From assembly GCF_001704155.1 (NCBI RefSeq), contig NZ_CP016294.1, positions 2,291,501 to 2,355,500 on the forward strand: DNA of 64,000 nt, read 5' to 3'. The notes under the pieces were generated by a model. The model made no database searches and was not told where the DNA came from. It saw only the letters and a program-made list of their open reading frames with translations. Made by a program: the position numbers and the translations under genes. Below are positions 55,513 through 63,817 of the stretch, one piece after another. This stretch comes from Stenotrophomonas rhizophila. GTDB lineage: Bacteria; Pseudomonadota; Gammaproteobacteria; Xanthomonadales; Xanthomonadaceae. Every line of letters starts with the position of its first letter. Positions within the stretch are counted from its first letter, which is position 1.

Positions 55513-55848
55513 TCAGTTGTCCGGGTTCACACTCAGCTCTGCCCTGCTCTGGCGCAGCTTCTGGACACGAAGTTGATGCGCCTTTTCTGTCCTGAACTTG
55601 AAAAAGAAGTAAGTAGCAACCAAGGCGATGATGAGCGGTGGCGTGATGTTGCGACCGAGGGCGTATCCCATCTGGAATGAATCGAGGGTGGAATTCCACG
55701 ACAGGTAGATGTTCCAGATTGCGAAGGCTGCAAACAGTGCAAGGTAGAGGCCTGCGCCGTTGAACACCAATCGGCGCGCCATCATGTTGATGACCTTGCC
55801 AATACCCAGGCATACGAAAAGGACGATAGCGAAACCGATCAATTCCAT
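55513..55848 (-). CDS. Small three-span membrane protein
   Basis: The 111-residue protein has three hydrophobic segments (IGFAIVLFVCLGIGKVI, GAGLYLALFAAFAIWNIYL and PPLIIALVATYFFFKF) and a basic C-terminal tail (RTEKAHQLRVQKLRQSRAEL). It belongs to no family that I recognise. The chosen ATG at 55848 has GGGGAAG upstream; an earlier in-frame start would add MTAQGKS. It ends 12 bases before the previous membrane gene, and the two may be co-transcribed. Confidence 0.6.
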   Translation of the reverse strand: MELIGFAIVLFVCLGIGKVINMMARRLVFNGAGLYLALFAAFAIWNIYLSWNSTLDSFQMGYALGRNITPPLIIALVATYFFFKFRTEKAHQLRVQKLRQSRAELSVNPDN

Positions 55849-56045
55849 CGACTTCCCCTGCGCGGTCAAGTTACTGAAACAGGACGAGCCGCGACGCGGC
55901 GTCGACTCTCATGAACTACCAAGGAAACACGCTACGGCAGGATCCCCCCGGCCGATGCCCGATCTTAGAGCAGCTGCGACCGGCCAACAAGCGAGGGCAG
56001 ATCACCCGCTCCAAGTGCCAATCTCAAGCCGTTACTCAGGCGACA

Positions 56046-56168
56046 TCAACGTAACAACCCCCGGTCCCAATAGGGCTCAGGCCCAATACGCTCCACCAGC
56101 CAGTCGATGAAGACCCGCAACTTGGGCGCCAGTTCGCGTGCGCTAGGGTAGCGCACGCTCGCTTCATG
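56046..56168 (-). pseudogene. C-terminal relic of a LysR-family regulator
   Basis: The leftward frame ends ELAPKLRVFIDWLVERIG plus a short tail and TGA at 56046. This is the characteristic LysR C terminus (SARELAPKLRVFIDWL). Homology stops near 56168, and no helix-turn-helix part is found in the neighbouring 300 bases. The rest of 55849-56316 holds no gene. It is a gene relic, consistent with local rearrangement. Confidence 0.7.
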
Positions 56169-56316
56169 GCATCACTGGAGCCGTTCCTGGCTGCCGAGCC
56201 GTTCGTCATCCCTGTCCCAAACTGCAGCAGATCTGGCTGACCCAGTTCCGCGTAGCTGCATCAGCTTGAACGCATTCCCGGACCTATCCTCCGGTTCACG
56301 CCCGTTGGGCCGGATC

Positions 56317-56676
56317 CTACTTCAACATATCCAACAATTCTTTGTCTTCATGAGGCTGCGCCCACGTCGACAGCCAGCAGAAGCTAACCCCACTGCGCAT
56401 GGCGGCAGTTTGGAACGCAGCGAGCCCTTCCTTAGTGATCGGGTACTCGACCGGATCAAAGTGGAGAAGCGCCCACGGCCTGACGAATGAGAAGCCGGTC
56501 TTGAGCTCCGAGAAGATTGCTTTGAGCTCAACCCGGATGGCGGAGAATTCCTTGGTCGGACCCGCTCGATTGCCAAGGGCGTAGCACTGGCGATGAATAG
56601 CTCTGTCTCCACCGACGGCGCGGGCAGTGAAGTGGTCTTGGTGCACCTGGACATAGAACAACTGACGGCGAAACAT
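56317..56676 (-). CDS. Hypothetical cytosolic protein
   Basis: The 119-residue frame starts at an ATG preceded by AGGGG at six bases (MFRRQLFYVQVHQDHFTARAV). The sequence looks folded (REAIHRQCYALGNRAG-like core, then WALLHFDPVEYPITKEGLAAF) and ends ELLDMLK. I cannot name a family with certainty. An upstream in-frame extension to 56826 is possible but has lower-complexity content and a weaker start. Confidence 0.5.
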   Translation of the reverse strand: MFRRQLFYVQVHQDHFTARAVGGDRAIHRQCYALGNRAGPTKEFSAIRVELKAIFSELKTGFSFVRPWALLHFDPVEYPITKEGLAAFQTAAMRSGVSFCWLSTWAQPHEDKELLDMLK

Positions 56677-56893
56677 CCTCATCCCCTGACCAACCCCGGA
56701 TTCAAGCCGAGCCGCAAAGCTCATCTGCTGCGAGCCTAGTTCAGCTGCCGGTGCCTCTACAACTGGCCCGACCGACAGACCTTCCTCATCCCCTGCCCCG
56801 CTGGGCTCAGACTTCACCCCCGCCACACACAGGCACCATCAGCCGCCCATGCGTGCGGGTCAAGCTCGCTGCTGATCACCAACAACTGAATCG

Positions 56894-57469
56894 ATGTCTT
56901 CCATTGCCGCCCATGCCTCGGCAGGACTCACAATGTACCTGTGCTGCAACGCGCGGCAACGCGGTTTGTCGCGCTGGACCGCGGTTCCTTTCGTTGCCTT
57001 GGCTGTGGGGCCAGATCTGGACTACTTCGCTGTCTGGTTTTTCGACTACGAAGCAGCTCCTCGGTTCAGTCACAGCCTTCTCGTGCCGGTAGGTGCCACG
57101 CTTTTGGTCAAACTCACCCTGTCGCGGTTTGTCACCGTGAACCTCAAGCTCAGATGGTTGCTGGCCGCCGGCATGTCCCACCCGCTGCTCGACCTGCTGG
57201 TGGGTGCTCACGCTGTTCCGCTGTTCTGGCCTCTCGATGGTGGAGTCAGCATCCCGGCCGGCGTTCTTCCAAGTGCAGGATCGCTGGCGTTCGACAACTT
57301 CTATCTCTGGCGGAACCTGCTGATCGAGATGGGCGTTCTTGGTCCAGTATTCATGCTCCTGGTCGCTGTGTCCGCCCGCCTCAGGTTCCGGGAGCTTGAA
57401 GGGTGGACGCTGCTTGTCCTTCCGGCCTGGGCCGCATTTCTGACCTGGTCGATTGCGCTGGGGAGATAG
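56894..57469 (+). CDS. YdjM-like inner-membrane metal-dependent hydrolase
   Basis: The 191-residue membrane protein fits the YdjM/LexA-bound membrane hydrolase family: MSSIAAHASAGLTMYL at the start, GPDLDYFAVWFFDYEAAPRFSHS with acidic residues and His, and AAGMSHPLLDLLVGAHAVPLFWP with a second His/Asp pair. Four or five spans complete it. E. coli YdjM is under LexA control; I did not see an obvious SOS box here. Function is poorly known in all species. It is alone on its transcript. Confidence 0.85.
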   Translation: MSSIAAHASAGLTMYLCCNARQRGLSRWTAVPFVALAVGPDLDYFAVWFFDYEAAPRFSHSLLVPVGATLLVKLTLSRFVTVNLKLRWLLAAGMSHPLLDLLVGAHAVPLFWPLDGGVSIPAGVLPSAGSLAFDNFYLWRNLLIEMGVLGPVFMLLVAVSARLRFRELEGWTLLVLPAWAAFLTWSIALGR

Positions 57470-57609
57470 CCGGCTGAGATGTTCCTGATGGGCGTCAGTC
57501 ACTCGATCAAAACAGCAAACGGTGTGGGGCTGAGCGACTGCTCGCGTCTGCGTGCGCTTTGCGGGGCCGCTCACCGCAGCGGTGCCTCCACGCCGCTATA
57601 GTCTTCCGG

Positions 57610-57909
57610 CTATCTCTTCTTCATGACTGAGAAGACAGCACTGATTCGCTGCGCTTTGGTCAGGCTGCATCCATAGACACGGAATTTTCTCAGGGGGAAC
57701 GTGCTGGTGTGTCCTCGCACTGGCCCGGCCAGTTCAAGTGAGGATTTCGGCGCCGAGGCCTTTCGCCTTGACGCCGGCGCGTCCGCGCGCGTTTTGGCAC
57801 CTGACATAGAAGGCGTTGCAGTCGCTTCGCGTGCAGCGTGCTTTGCTTTGCGGGCAGTTGCACTCGCAGATGACGATTGGGTGATCGGACTACCTGATGT
57901 CTTTGTCAT
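57610..57909 (-). CDS. Small basic protein of unknown function
   Basis: The 99-residue frame starts MTKTSGSPITQSSSASATAR and is rich in Ser, Ala, Lys and Arg in a disordered N-terminal half, with a denser end (TFPLRKFRVYGCSLTKAQR and VMKKR). AGGG lies upstream of the ATG. It could be a DNA- or RNA-binding accessory protein or a chance frame. It lies 130 bases from the SymE-type toxin gene on the same strand, the only hint of context. Confidence 0.4.
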   Translation of the reverse strand: MTKTSGSPITQSSSASATARKAKHAAREATATPSMSGAKTRADAPASRRKASAPKSSLELAGPVRGHTSTFPLRKFRVYGCSLTKAQRISAVFSVMKKR

Positions 57910-58039
57910 TGTTCGCCCTGCTTCGGCGTGTAAGCCGAGGTTCTTCGTTCCGAGAATTGTACGTTCGCCTGTAGCAATTCGGATCGCGAGATCGCTGTAA
58001 TGTGCGGCTAGTCTCAGCCATGAACGGTGCTGGCAGTGT

Positions 58040-58357
58040 TCATCGCTTATCAAGAAGGACGGGAGTGCGCACAGCCTTTCGATACGCCACCGAAGGCATG
58101 TCGGTTGCGCCAGCTTGTTCAACCGAGAGGATGATGACGCCCGGCTTTGTCTCAACATACAACCGGGTACCCGGCTCGATGCCGAGAGCGTGAATCCATA
58201 GCCCGCGCAGCTTCAGGCAAGGAATGGGTGGACAGCCGGGAAACGTAACAAGGCCGTCGTGATGGAGCGCGTTGGTCATGACGGTCTTGGGCTTGCGCCA
58301 CCAGAGCTTTTGACTGGCGGCTGCACTGGAGGATGCGTCGGTGGAATAGCTGGACAT
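58040..58357 (-). CDS. SymE-family type I toxin-like protein
   Basis: The 105-residue protein has the SymE core (PPIPCLKLRGLWIHALGIEPGTRLYVE followed by KPGVIILSVEQ), an AbrB/MazE-like swapped-hairpin fold. SymE of E. coli is an SOS-induced toxin, described as an RNase or nucleoid-condensing protein, repressed by the antisense RNA SymR. GGAGG lies eight bases before the ATG, and the upstream leader is GC-rich and structured, a natural site for antisense control. No LexA box was evident. Whether it is toxic is unknown. Confidence 0.8.
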   Translation of the reverse strand: MSSYSTDASSSAAASQKLWWRKPKTVMTNALHHDGLVTFPGCPPIPCLKLRGLWIHALGIEPGTRLYVETKPGVIILSVEQAGATDMPSVAYRKAVRTPVLLDKR

Positions 58358-58756
58358 GGTGGAACCTCCGTTGGGGAGTGTCCCCCGCCGGGATGGCGAG
58401 GGAGTCGGGAGGTTAAGAACCGCGTGAACCGGCGCAACGTATTTCCGCGAAGGTGTTTTATTTCGTCACCCTCCCGACATAGCACGTCTTGATGGCATCG
58501 TTTCACGGGAGTTCTTACGCTCCGAGCCACAACCATGTCGCGGGCGTGAGCATAGCGGAAGTTGTATTGATCTTTCGATCAGCCGTGTTTGATCTGCGCC
58601 ATCTATAGCGTGGCGTGGAATGGGCCGCTTTCGCGCAATTCCGTGCCGTGCGGCTCGTTTTCGTCGGCACCACATCACATGAGAGGCGTTAGCCGATTCA
58701 AAGACGTGCGCCGCGGAGATTCCGAACGCGTGACGCATTCGACGCACGGTGCGCGA
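58358..58756. other. Leader and upstream region of the SymE-like gene
   Basis: No gene is seen in 399 bases. The first 100 bases form the toxin leader, with a GGGAGG element near 58410 and a CACCCTCCC element near 58470 that can pair over a distance. A divergent antisense transcript of the SymR type would start here, but no promoter is clear. Confidence 0.35.
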
Positions 58757-59047
58757 TCAAGCGCGCGTCAGCGCAATCCAACGGTAGCCCACGTAGACGC
58801 CAACCGCGACGACCGGCCCAAAGCTCATCCACAGCGGCAGCTTGAGCACGAAGACCATGATGCTGCCGACAGCCAAGGCCAGGATCGACAGGCCGATCAC
58901 CCAGGCATTGAACACTGCCGTATCCGCCGCATCCTCACGCCACGAGTTCGCCGCCCGGCCATTCGCGGCGCGCTGCCGGCGAAGCACCCAGATGTCGGTC
59001 ACGAAATCGACAATGCCTTCCAACAGGTCACCGATGAAGCCAGACAT
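58757..59047 (-). CDS. Small two-span membrane protein
   Basis: The 96-residue protein begins MSGFIGDLLEGIVDFVTDIW and has two hydrophobic spans (VIGLSILALAVGSIMVFVL and SFGPVVAVGVYVGYRWIAL). AAGGA lies six bases before the ATG. I do not recognise the family. A single-gene unit; the next same-strand gene begins 118 bases upstream, separated by a strong hairpin. Confidence 0.6.
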   Translation of the reverse strand: MSGFIGDLLEGIVDFVTDIWVLRRQRAANGRAANSWREDAADTAVFNAWVIGLSILALAVGSIMVFVLKLPLWMSFGPVVAVGVYVGYRWIALTRA

Positions 59048-59116
59048 GGTCAATCCTTGGATGCAGGCTGAATGCGCCGATCTTCAAGGCTGCCCACTGA
59101 CCCGTCAAGTGCCCCA

Positions 59117-59146
59117 CCGGGGCAGGCGTACACCCACCTGCCCCGG
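59117..59146 (-). terminator. Hairpin after the periplasmic lipoprotein gene
   Basis: CCGGGGCAGG and CCTGCCCCGG form a perfect 10-base-pair stem with a 10-base loop, 19 bases after the stop of the lipoprotein gene at 59165. No T run follows on the minus strand. Confidence 0.55.
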
Positions 59147-59164
59147 GCCTCCCCCGCCGTTGTG

Positions 59165-59785
59165 TCAGGGGCTGTCGCGGCGGATGCCCAGCGCGACGGC
59201 TTCGGTATAGGAAATTTTGAGCAGGTCGCCGCGCTTTACGCTGGGCAGCTTGGCCCGCAGGTCCTCGCGCTCCACCGCAATGATCTGGGTGTTGCCGCGC
59301 GGCCCTCGCAGCGCAATGGTGTTGGCAACCGGGTCCACGGCCGCCACCTCGGTGACGATCTCGATGGTGTTCGAACGCGCCCCGCCCGGCGTGGCGCCGC
59401 GGATCGGCACGGTACCGGCCTGCGATCTGGTCACGCCGACCGGCGCGCTGCCTGCCGGCTGCAGGTCCAGGGCGACGGCGGCCTGGTAATCCAGGGTGAC
59501 CTTGTCGCCCACCTTCAGCTGGTTGAAGTTGCGCACGTCGGCGCCGGCGATGAAGTCCAGGCTGCCTCCGTCGGCACCGGTGACCGTCACCGCGCGGGTG
59601 CGGGTATCGATGGCGGTGATCTGCCCCTGCAACGTCACCCCGGCAGAAGCCGCTGTCATGGGGCCCGGCAACGCCCGGGGCGCAGGCGCTGAAGGTTCAG
59701 CAGGCGGCGGAGTGCTTTGGCACCCGCTGGTGGCGAGCGCTGCAACGATAAGCGTGACGGAGGACGAAAGTGCCAGGAAGCGCAT
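59165..59785 (-). CDS. Periplasmic lipoprotein of unknown function
   Basis: The 206-residue lipoprotein has a lipobox (AALATSGCQS), a Pro-rich linker, and a repeated beta unit with VTLQGQITAIDTRTRAVTV and VTEVAAVDPVANTIALRGPRGN. Two similar OB-like modules are likely. Function is unknown; nothing in the sequence points to an enzyme. It is the first gene after the 58757 gene in the leftward order and is separated from the aldehyde dehydrogenase gene by 120 bases. Confidence 0.8.
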   Translation of the reverse strand: MRFLALSSSVTLIVAALATSGCQSTPPPAEPSAPAPRALPGPMTAASAGVTLQGQITAIDTRTRAVTVTGADGGSLDFIAGADVRNFNQLKVGDKVTLDYQAAVALDLQPAGSAPVGVTRSQAGTVPIRGATPGGARSNTIEIVTEVAAVDPVANTIALRGPRGNTQIIAVEREDLRAKLPSVKRGDLLKISYTEAVALGIRRDSP

Positions 59786-59905
59786 GTGACTCTCCAGAAC
59801 AGGGCGGGCGGCGGATGCAGTGCTATTGCATCAGCTGCCCTACCCCTGCGCCCCCGTACAACTACTGTGCCCTGCCCAGAAAACATACCGTTTCCGGGCG
59901 CGGGC

Positions 59906-61288
59906 TCAGCTCCTGCGCATCAGGATCATCTTTTCCTGCGACATGTCCCGCATGGTGTACGGAATGCCGCCGGTGCCATAGCCCGATTCCCGGCGGCCGG
60001 CAAACGGCATCCAGTCGGTGCGGAACGCGGTGGGGTCGTTGATCATCACGGCCGAGGCATCCAGGCGGTTGGCCGCGCGCATGGCCACGTCGATATCCTG
60101 GGCGAAGATGCTGGCCTGGAACGCGGTGGGCAGCGAGTTGGCGCGTGCGATGGCCTCGTCCAGCTCGCTGTAGCGATACACCGCCACCACCGGCCCGAAG
60201 ATCTCCTGCGTGGTGACTCGGGCGTCATCGGCGGGATTGAGCAGCACGGTGGGCTGCAGCGTGGTTTCGGAAAGGCGCTTGCCACCGGTGGCGAGCGTGG
60301 CCCCACCCTTTACCGCCTCGTCGATCCATTCGGCCACCCGGTCGGCTTCGCGCGGCTGGATCAGCGGGCCTACCTCGGTGTCCTTCAGGGTGGGGTCGCC
60401 GGTGCGCAGTTTCTCCACACGTGCGATGAGGGCTTCGGTGAAGTCCTCGGCAATGTCGTTGTGCACGAAGATGCGCTGGGTGGACACGCATACCTGCCCG
60501 GCATGGTAGTAGCCGCCCTTGACGATGGGCTCGATGATCCTGGCCAGGTCCGCGCTGCGGTCCACGATGGCCGGTGCCACGCCGCCATGTTCCAGCGCCG
60601 AGCGCGCGCCGTGGGCCAGCTTGGAGTGCAGCGACCAGCCCACCCGCGCCGAGCCGATGAAGCTGAGGAAGGCCACGCGCTTGTCGGTGGCCAATGCTTC
60701 GGCCAGTTCGTTGCCTTCCGGAATGAAGCTCTGGCACCACGGCTCCGGCAGCCCGGCCTCGTGGACCATCGCCACGAACTCCAGGCAGGACAGTGGCGTG
60801 GTGGAGGCCGGCTTGATGATGACCGGGCACCCCACCGCGATGGCGGGGGCAACCTGGTGGACGATGAGGTTCAGCGGGTGGTTGAACGCCGAGATGGCGG
60901 CGACGATGCCGAGCGGCTCTTTGGTCGTGAACGCCCAGCGGTTCTCCGCCGCTGCCGACAGGCCCATCGGGATTTCGCGGCCGGCGAAGTTGCGCAGTTC
61001 ATCGGCAGCGTTGTGCACGCCATCGATGGCGCGGTTGGTTTCGACAATGGCATCGGGCAGCGGCTTGCCGCCTTCGCGCGCGATCTGCATGGCCAGATGG
61101 TCACGCTTGGCTTCCATCAGGGCCGCCAGCCTGCGCAGGATGGCAATGCGCTGGTGCGGCTTGAGCCAGCCGTCGCGGTCCTTGAACACGCGTTCGGCAT
61201 TGCCGAGCTTGCGCTCCAGTGCGGCGGCGTCATCGAACGGAACGTCCTGGATGGAGGCGCGGTCAAAGGCTTGTACTACGGTCAACAT
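59906..61288 (-). CDS. NAD(P)-dependent aldehyde dehydrogenase
   Basis: The 460-residue protein is a full-length ALDH. The cofactor domain includes AFNHPLNLIVHQVAPAIA and the catalytic Cys sits in YYHAGQVCVSTQRIF. The general-base Glu region reads ALEHGGVAPAIV where most families have ELGG, so the substrate pocket is unusual. The C-terminal QEIFGPVVAVYRY is standard. It is a lactaldehyde/glycolaldehyde or phosphonoacetaldehyde-like subgroup at best; the substrate is unknown. It follows the acetolactate-synthase-like gene by 36 bases, suggesting they handle one carbon compound together. Confidence 0.93.
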   Translation of the reverse strand: MLTVVQAFDRASIQDVPFDDAAALERKLGNAERVFKDRDGWLKPHQRIAILRRLAALMEAKRDHLAMQIAREGGKPLPDAIVETNRAIDGVHNAADELRNFAGREIPMGLSAAAENRWAFTTKEPLGIVAAISAFNHPLNLIVHQVAPAIAVGCPVIIKPASTTPLSCLEFVAMVHEAGLPEPWCQSFIPEGNELAEALATDKRVAFLSFIGSARVGWSLHSKLAHGARSALEHGGVAPAIVDRSADLARIIEPIVKGGYYHAGQVCVSTQRIFVHNDIAEDFTEALIARVEKLRTGDPTLKDTEVGPLIQPREADRVAEWIDEAVKGGATLATGGKRLSETTLQPTVLLNPADDARVTTQEIFGPVVAVYRYSELDEAIARANSLPTAFQASIFAQDIDVAMRAANRLDASAVMINDPTAFRTDWMPFAGRRESGYGTGGIPYTMRDMSQEKMILMRRS

Positions 61289-61324
61289 GTGGGGTTCCTT
61301 GTATTCAGTGGTCAACGGTGGCGC

Positions 61325-62980
61325 TTAAGCACAGCCCACATCGGGGGTGCGGTTGCGCAGCTCGTCGACCAGTACGCGGGTGTTTTCGGAGTAGTCGATC
61401 GGCACGTCCAGCAGGTGCACGCCACCGCCGGCAAAGGCGGCTTCGATCGTGGGCACGAGCTCTTCCACGGACATGACCCGACTGCCCTTGGCGCCGTAGG
61501 CTTCTGCGTAGCGCACGAAATCCGGGTTGCCAAAGCGCATGCCGAAATCTTCAAAGCCATCCACCGCCTGCTTCCAGCGGATCATGCCGTAGGCGCTGTC
61601 ATTGAGGATGATCAGCACCAGGTTCAGGCCCAGCCGCACGGCGGTTTCCATCTCCTGCGAGTTCATCATGAAGCCACCATCGCCGCACACGGCCAGAACG
61701 CGCCGGTCGGGGTACAGCATCGAGGCCATCATCGCCGACGGCAGGCCCGCGCCCATGGTGGCCAGGGCGTTATCCAGCAGCAAGGTGTTGGCCACGTGGG
61801 TGCGGTAATTGCGGGCGAACCAGATCTTGTACATGCCGTTGTCGAGACAGACGATGCCGTCTTCCGGCATGGCCTCGCGCACGTCGTGCACCAACCGCTG
61901 CGGGGTGACCGGGAAACGGTCCTCCTCGGCACGGTCGTTGAGGCGCGACAGGATCTTCTGGCGCAGGTCGACCATGCCCTGGTCTTCGGACACCTTGCCT
62001 TCCAGCCGCTCGGCGAGGCCATCCACGGTGGCGCCGATGTCCCCGATCACCTCGATATCCGGGTGGTAGACCTGTTCGACCGTGGCGGACTGGAAGCCGA
62101 CATGGATGACCTTGGGCCCACCCTTGCCCTTCATCAGGAACGGCGGCTTCTCAACGGTGTCGTGGCCGATGGCGATGATCAGGTCGGCGCGCGCCACGGC
62201 CTCGTGGACGTAGTCGCCTTCGGAAAGCGCGGCGGTGCCCATATACAGGTTGGAGCCGCCGGTCACCGCGCCCTTGCCCATCTGGGTGTTGAAGAACGGC
62301 AGCCGGGTGCGCGCCACGAACGTGGAGAGCGATTCGGTCAGCCACGGGCGACTGCAGGCCGCGCCGATCATCACCAGCGGACGCTTGGCGGCCAGGATGG
62401 CTTCCGCGGCCCGGTCGAGCGCGGCGGCGTGGGCGATGGGGCGCTCCAGCGGGTGGACCGGAATGACTGGAATGTCGTCCACTTCCTCGCCGGCGATGTC
62501 CTCTGGCAGCTCCAGATGGACCGGGCCCGGCCGCTCTTCCATGGCCACGCGGAAGGCATCCCGCACGGTAGCCGGGATCGCCGCTGCGCTGACGATCTGT
62601 CGCGTCATTTTCGTGAGCGGCTTCATCGAGGCCACGATATCCACGATCTGGAACCGGGCCTGCTTGGCGCTCATCACTGCCTTCTGGCCGGTGATAAGGA
62701 TCATCGGCCAGGCGCCCAGGTGGGCGTAAGCCGCGCCCGTGGAGAAGTTCAGCGCGCCAGGGCCGAGGGTGGCCAGGCAGACGCCCGGCCTGCCGGTGAG
62801 GCGGCCGTGGGTGGCGGCCATGAAGGCGGCCGCCTGTTCGTGCCGGGTGAGGACCAGCTCGATGCTGGAGTTGCGAAGGGATTCCAGGAAGTCGAGGTTT
62901 TCCTCGCCCGGAACGCCGAAGATGCGGTCCACGCCCTCGTTTTCGAGTGCGGCGACCAGCAGGTCTGAGCCCTTGGGCAT
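61325..62980 (-). CDS. Acetolactate-synthase-like thiamine diphosphate enzyme
   Basis: The 551-residue protein has the TPP fold in three domains: the catalytic Glu in VPGEENLDFLESL, the PYR-PP pair with RLTGRPGVCLATLGPGALN, and the TPP-binding GDGGFMMNSQEMETAVRLG with ILNDSAYGMIRWKQAV. It resembles catabolic acetolactate synthases (AlsS-like) or other decarboxylating carboligases. No regulatory small subunit gene is nearby, which argues against a branched-chain amino-acid role. The ATG at 62980 begins the conserved MPKGSDLLVAAL. It is likely co-transcribed with the aldehyde dehydrogenase. Confidence 0.93.
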   Translation of the reverse strand: MPKGSDLLVAALENEGVDRIFGVPGEENLDFLESLRNSSIELVLTRHEQAAAFMAATHGRLTGRPGVCLATLGPGALNFSTGAAYAHLGAWPMILITGQKAVMSAKQARFQIVDIVASMKPLTKMTRQIVSAAAIPATVRDAFRVAMEERPGPVHLELPEDIAGEEVDDIPVIPVHPLERPIAHAAALDRAAEAILAAKRPLVMIGAACSRPWLTESLSTFVARTRLPFFNTQMGKGAVTGGSNLYMGTAALSEGDYVHEAVARADLIIAIGHDTVEKPPFLMKGKGGPKVIHVGFQSATVEQVYHPDIEVIGDIGATVDGLAERLEGKVSEDQGMVDLRQKILSRLNDRAEEDRFPVTPQRLVHDVREAMPEDGIVCLDNGMYKIWFARNYRTHVANTLLLDNALATMGAGLPSAMMASMLYPDRRVLAVCGDGGFMMNSQEMETAVRLGLNLVLIILNDSAYGMIRWKQAVDGFEDFGMRFGNPDFVRYAEAYGAKGSRVMSVEELVPTIEAAFAGGGVHLLDVPIDYSENTRVLVDELRNRTPDVGCA

Positions 62981-63275
62981 TGCGTCGATCCTTGCGGTGA
63001 TGAACTCCGGAGAGCTCGGTGCCATGGGGAAACGTAGTGTGGATCGACTATACGCCCGGGGCCGTGTACGGCCGTCTGAATGATGGCCTCAGCTGGCAGG
63101 ACGGTGCGGTCCATGGCCGGGGGGTTGTTCTGGCGCAAGCTGCCGGGGGGGCGGTCAGCCAGCCGTAGTTTTACTGGGTCGCGCTACGCATTGACACGCA
63201 TGCAATAGCAATCGGTTGATCGGAAAATCCGGTCTGTCGGCCGCGTGGCTCTCGCCATCCTTCTGGAGCATGACA

Positions 63276-63722
63276 ATGAAATCCTCCTCCCTACACCTCG
63301 CCCTGCTGCGCGCGGCGGGCATCTTGACGCTGGCCATCCCCTGCCTCGCGTTCGCGCAGGCACCGGCTGGCGCGCCGACCACGGTAGCGGCGGCCGAAAC
63401 GGAACGCCCACGCGCCTCGAACAAGTGGCGGATCGCGTTTGACGAGCGGGCCAAGTCCGATGGCACGATCCGCTTCCGGGTCTGGCCAAAAGATGCACCA
63501 CCGCTGCAGGTGGACGTGGCGGTGCTGGATGGCCAATCGGAAAACCACATCGCCAAGTCGGCGCGTGATGCGCTGGGCGTCGCGCTGGGCAAAGGCTTCC
63601 ATGTGGAGACCGACGATGGCGAGGATGTGCTCGTGAAGGCCCGGCATGGCACCGGCGACTTCGGGCTGGAGCTGATCTCGAACACGGCACGCGACGTGGA
63701 CATCAAGCTTCGCCGCGAGTGA
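63276..63722 (+). CDS. Small secreted protein of unknown function
   Basis: The 148-residue protein has a signal peptide (LRAAGILTLAIPCLAFAQA) and a compact beta body (WRIAFDERAKSDGTIRFRV and DVAVLDGQSENHIAKSARDAL). GGAG lies seven bases before the ATG. I do not recognise it. It is divergent from the acetolactate-synthase-like gene and precedes the YegP-like gene on the same strand. Confidence 0.65.
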   Translation: MKSSSLHLALLRAAGILTLAIPCLAFAQAPAGAPTTVAAAETERPRASNKWRIAFDERAKSDGTIRFRVWPKDAPPLQVDVAVLDGQSENHIAKSARDALGVALGKGFHVETDDGEDVLVKARHGTGDFGLELISNTARDVDIKLRRE

Positions 63723-63817
63723 GCGGCCAAGCGCGGACGTCGGTTTCAGGATAGACACCCGCCAGCGCATGCAACACATTGCCTGCGCCATTCCTGGCGA
63801 GACAGGTGGAGGTCCCA

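Noticed and set aside
59717..62968. Long rightward open frame opposite the aldehyde dehydrogenase and acetolactate-synthase-like genes
   Set aside because: The two minus-strand proteins have complete family motifs; the plus-strand frame has none and crosses their intergenic space.
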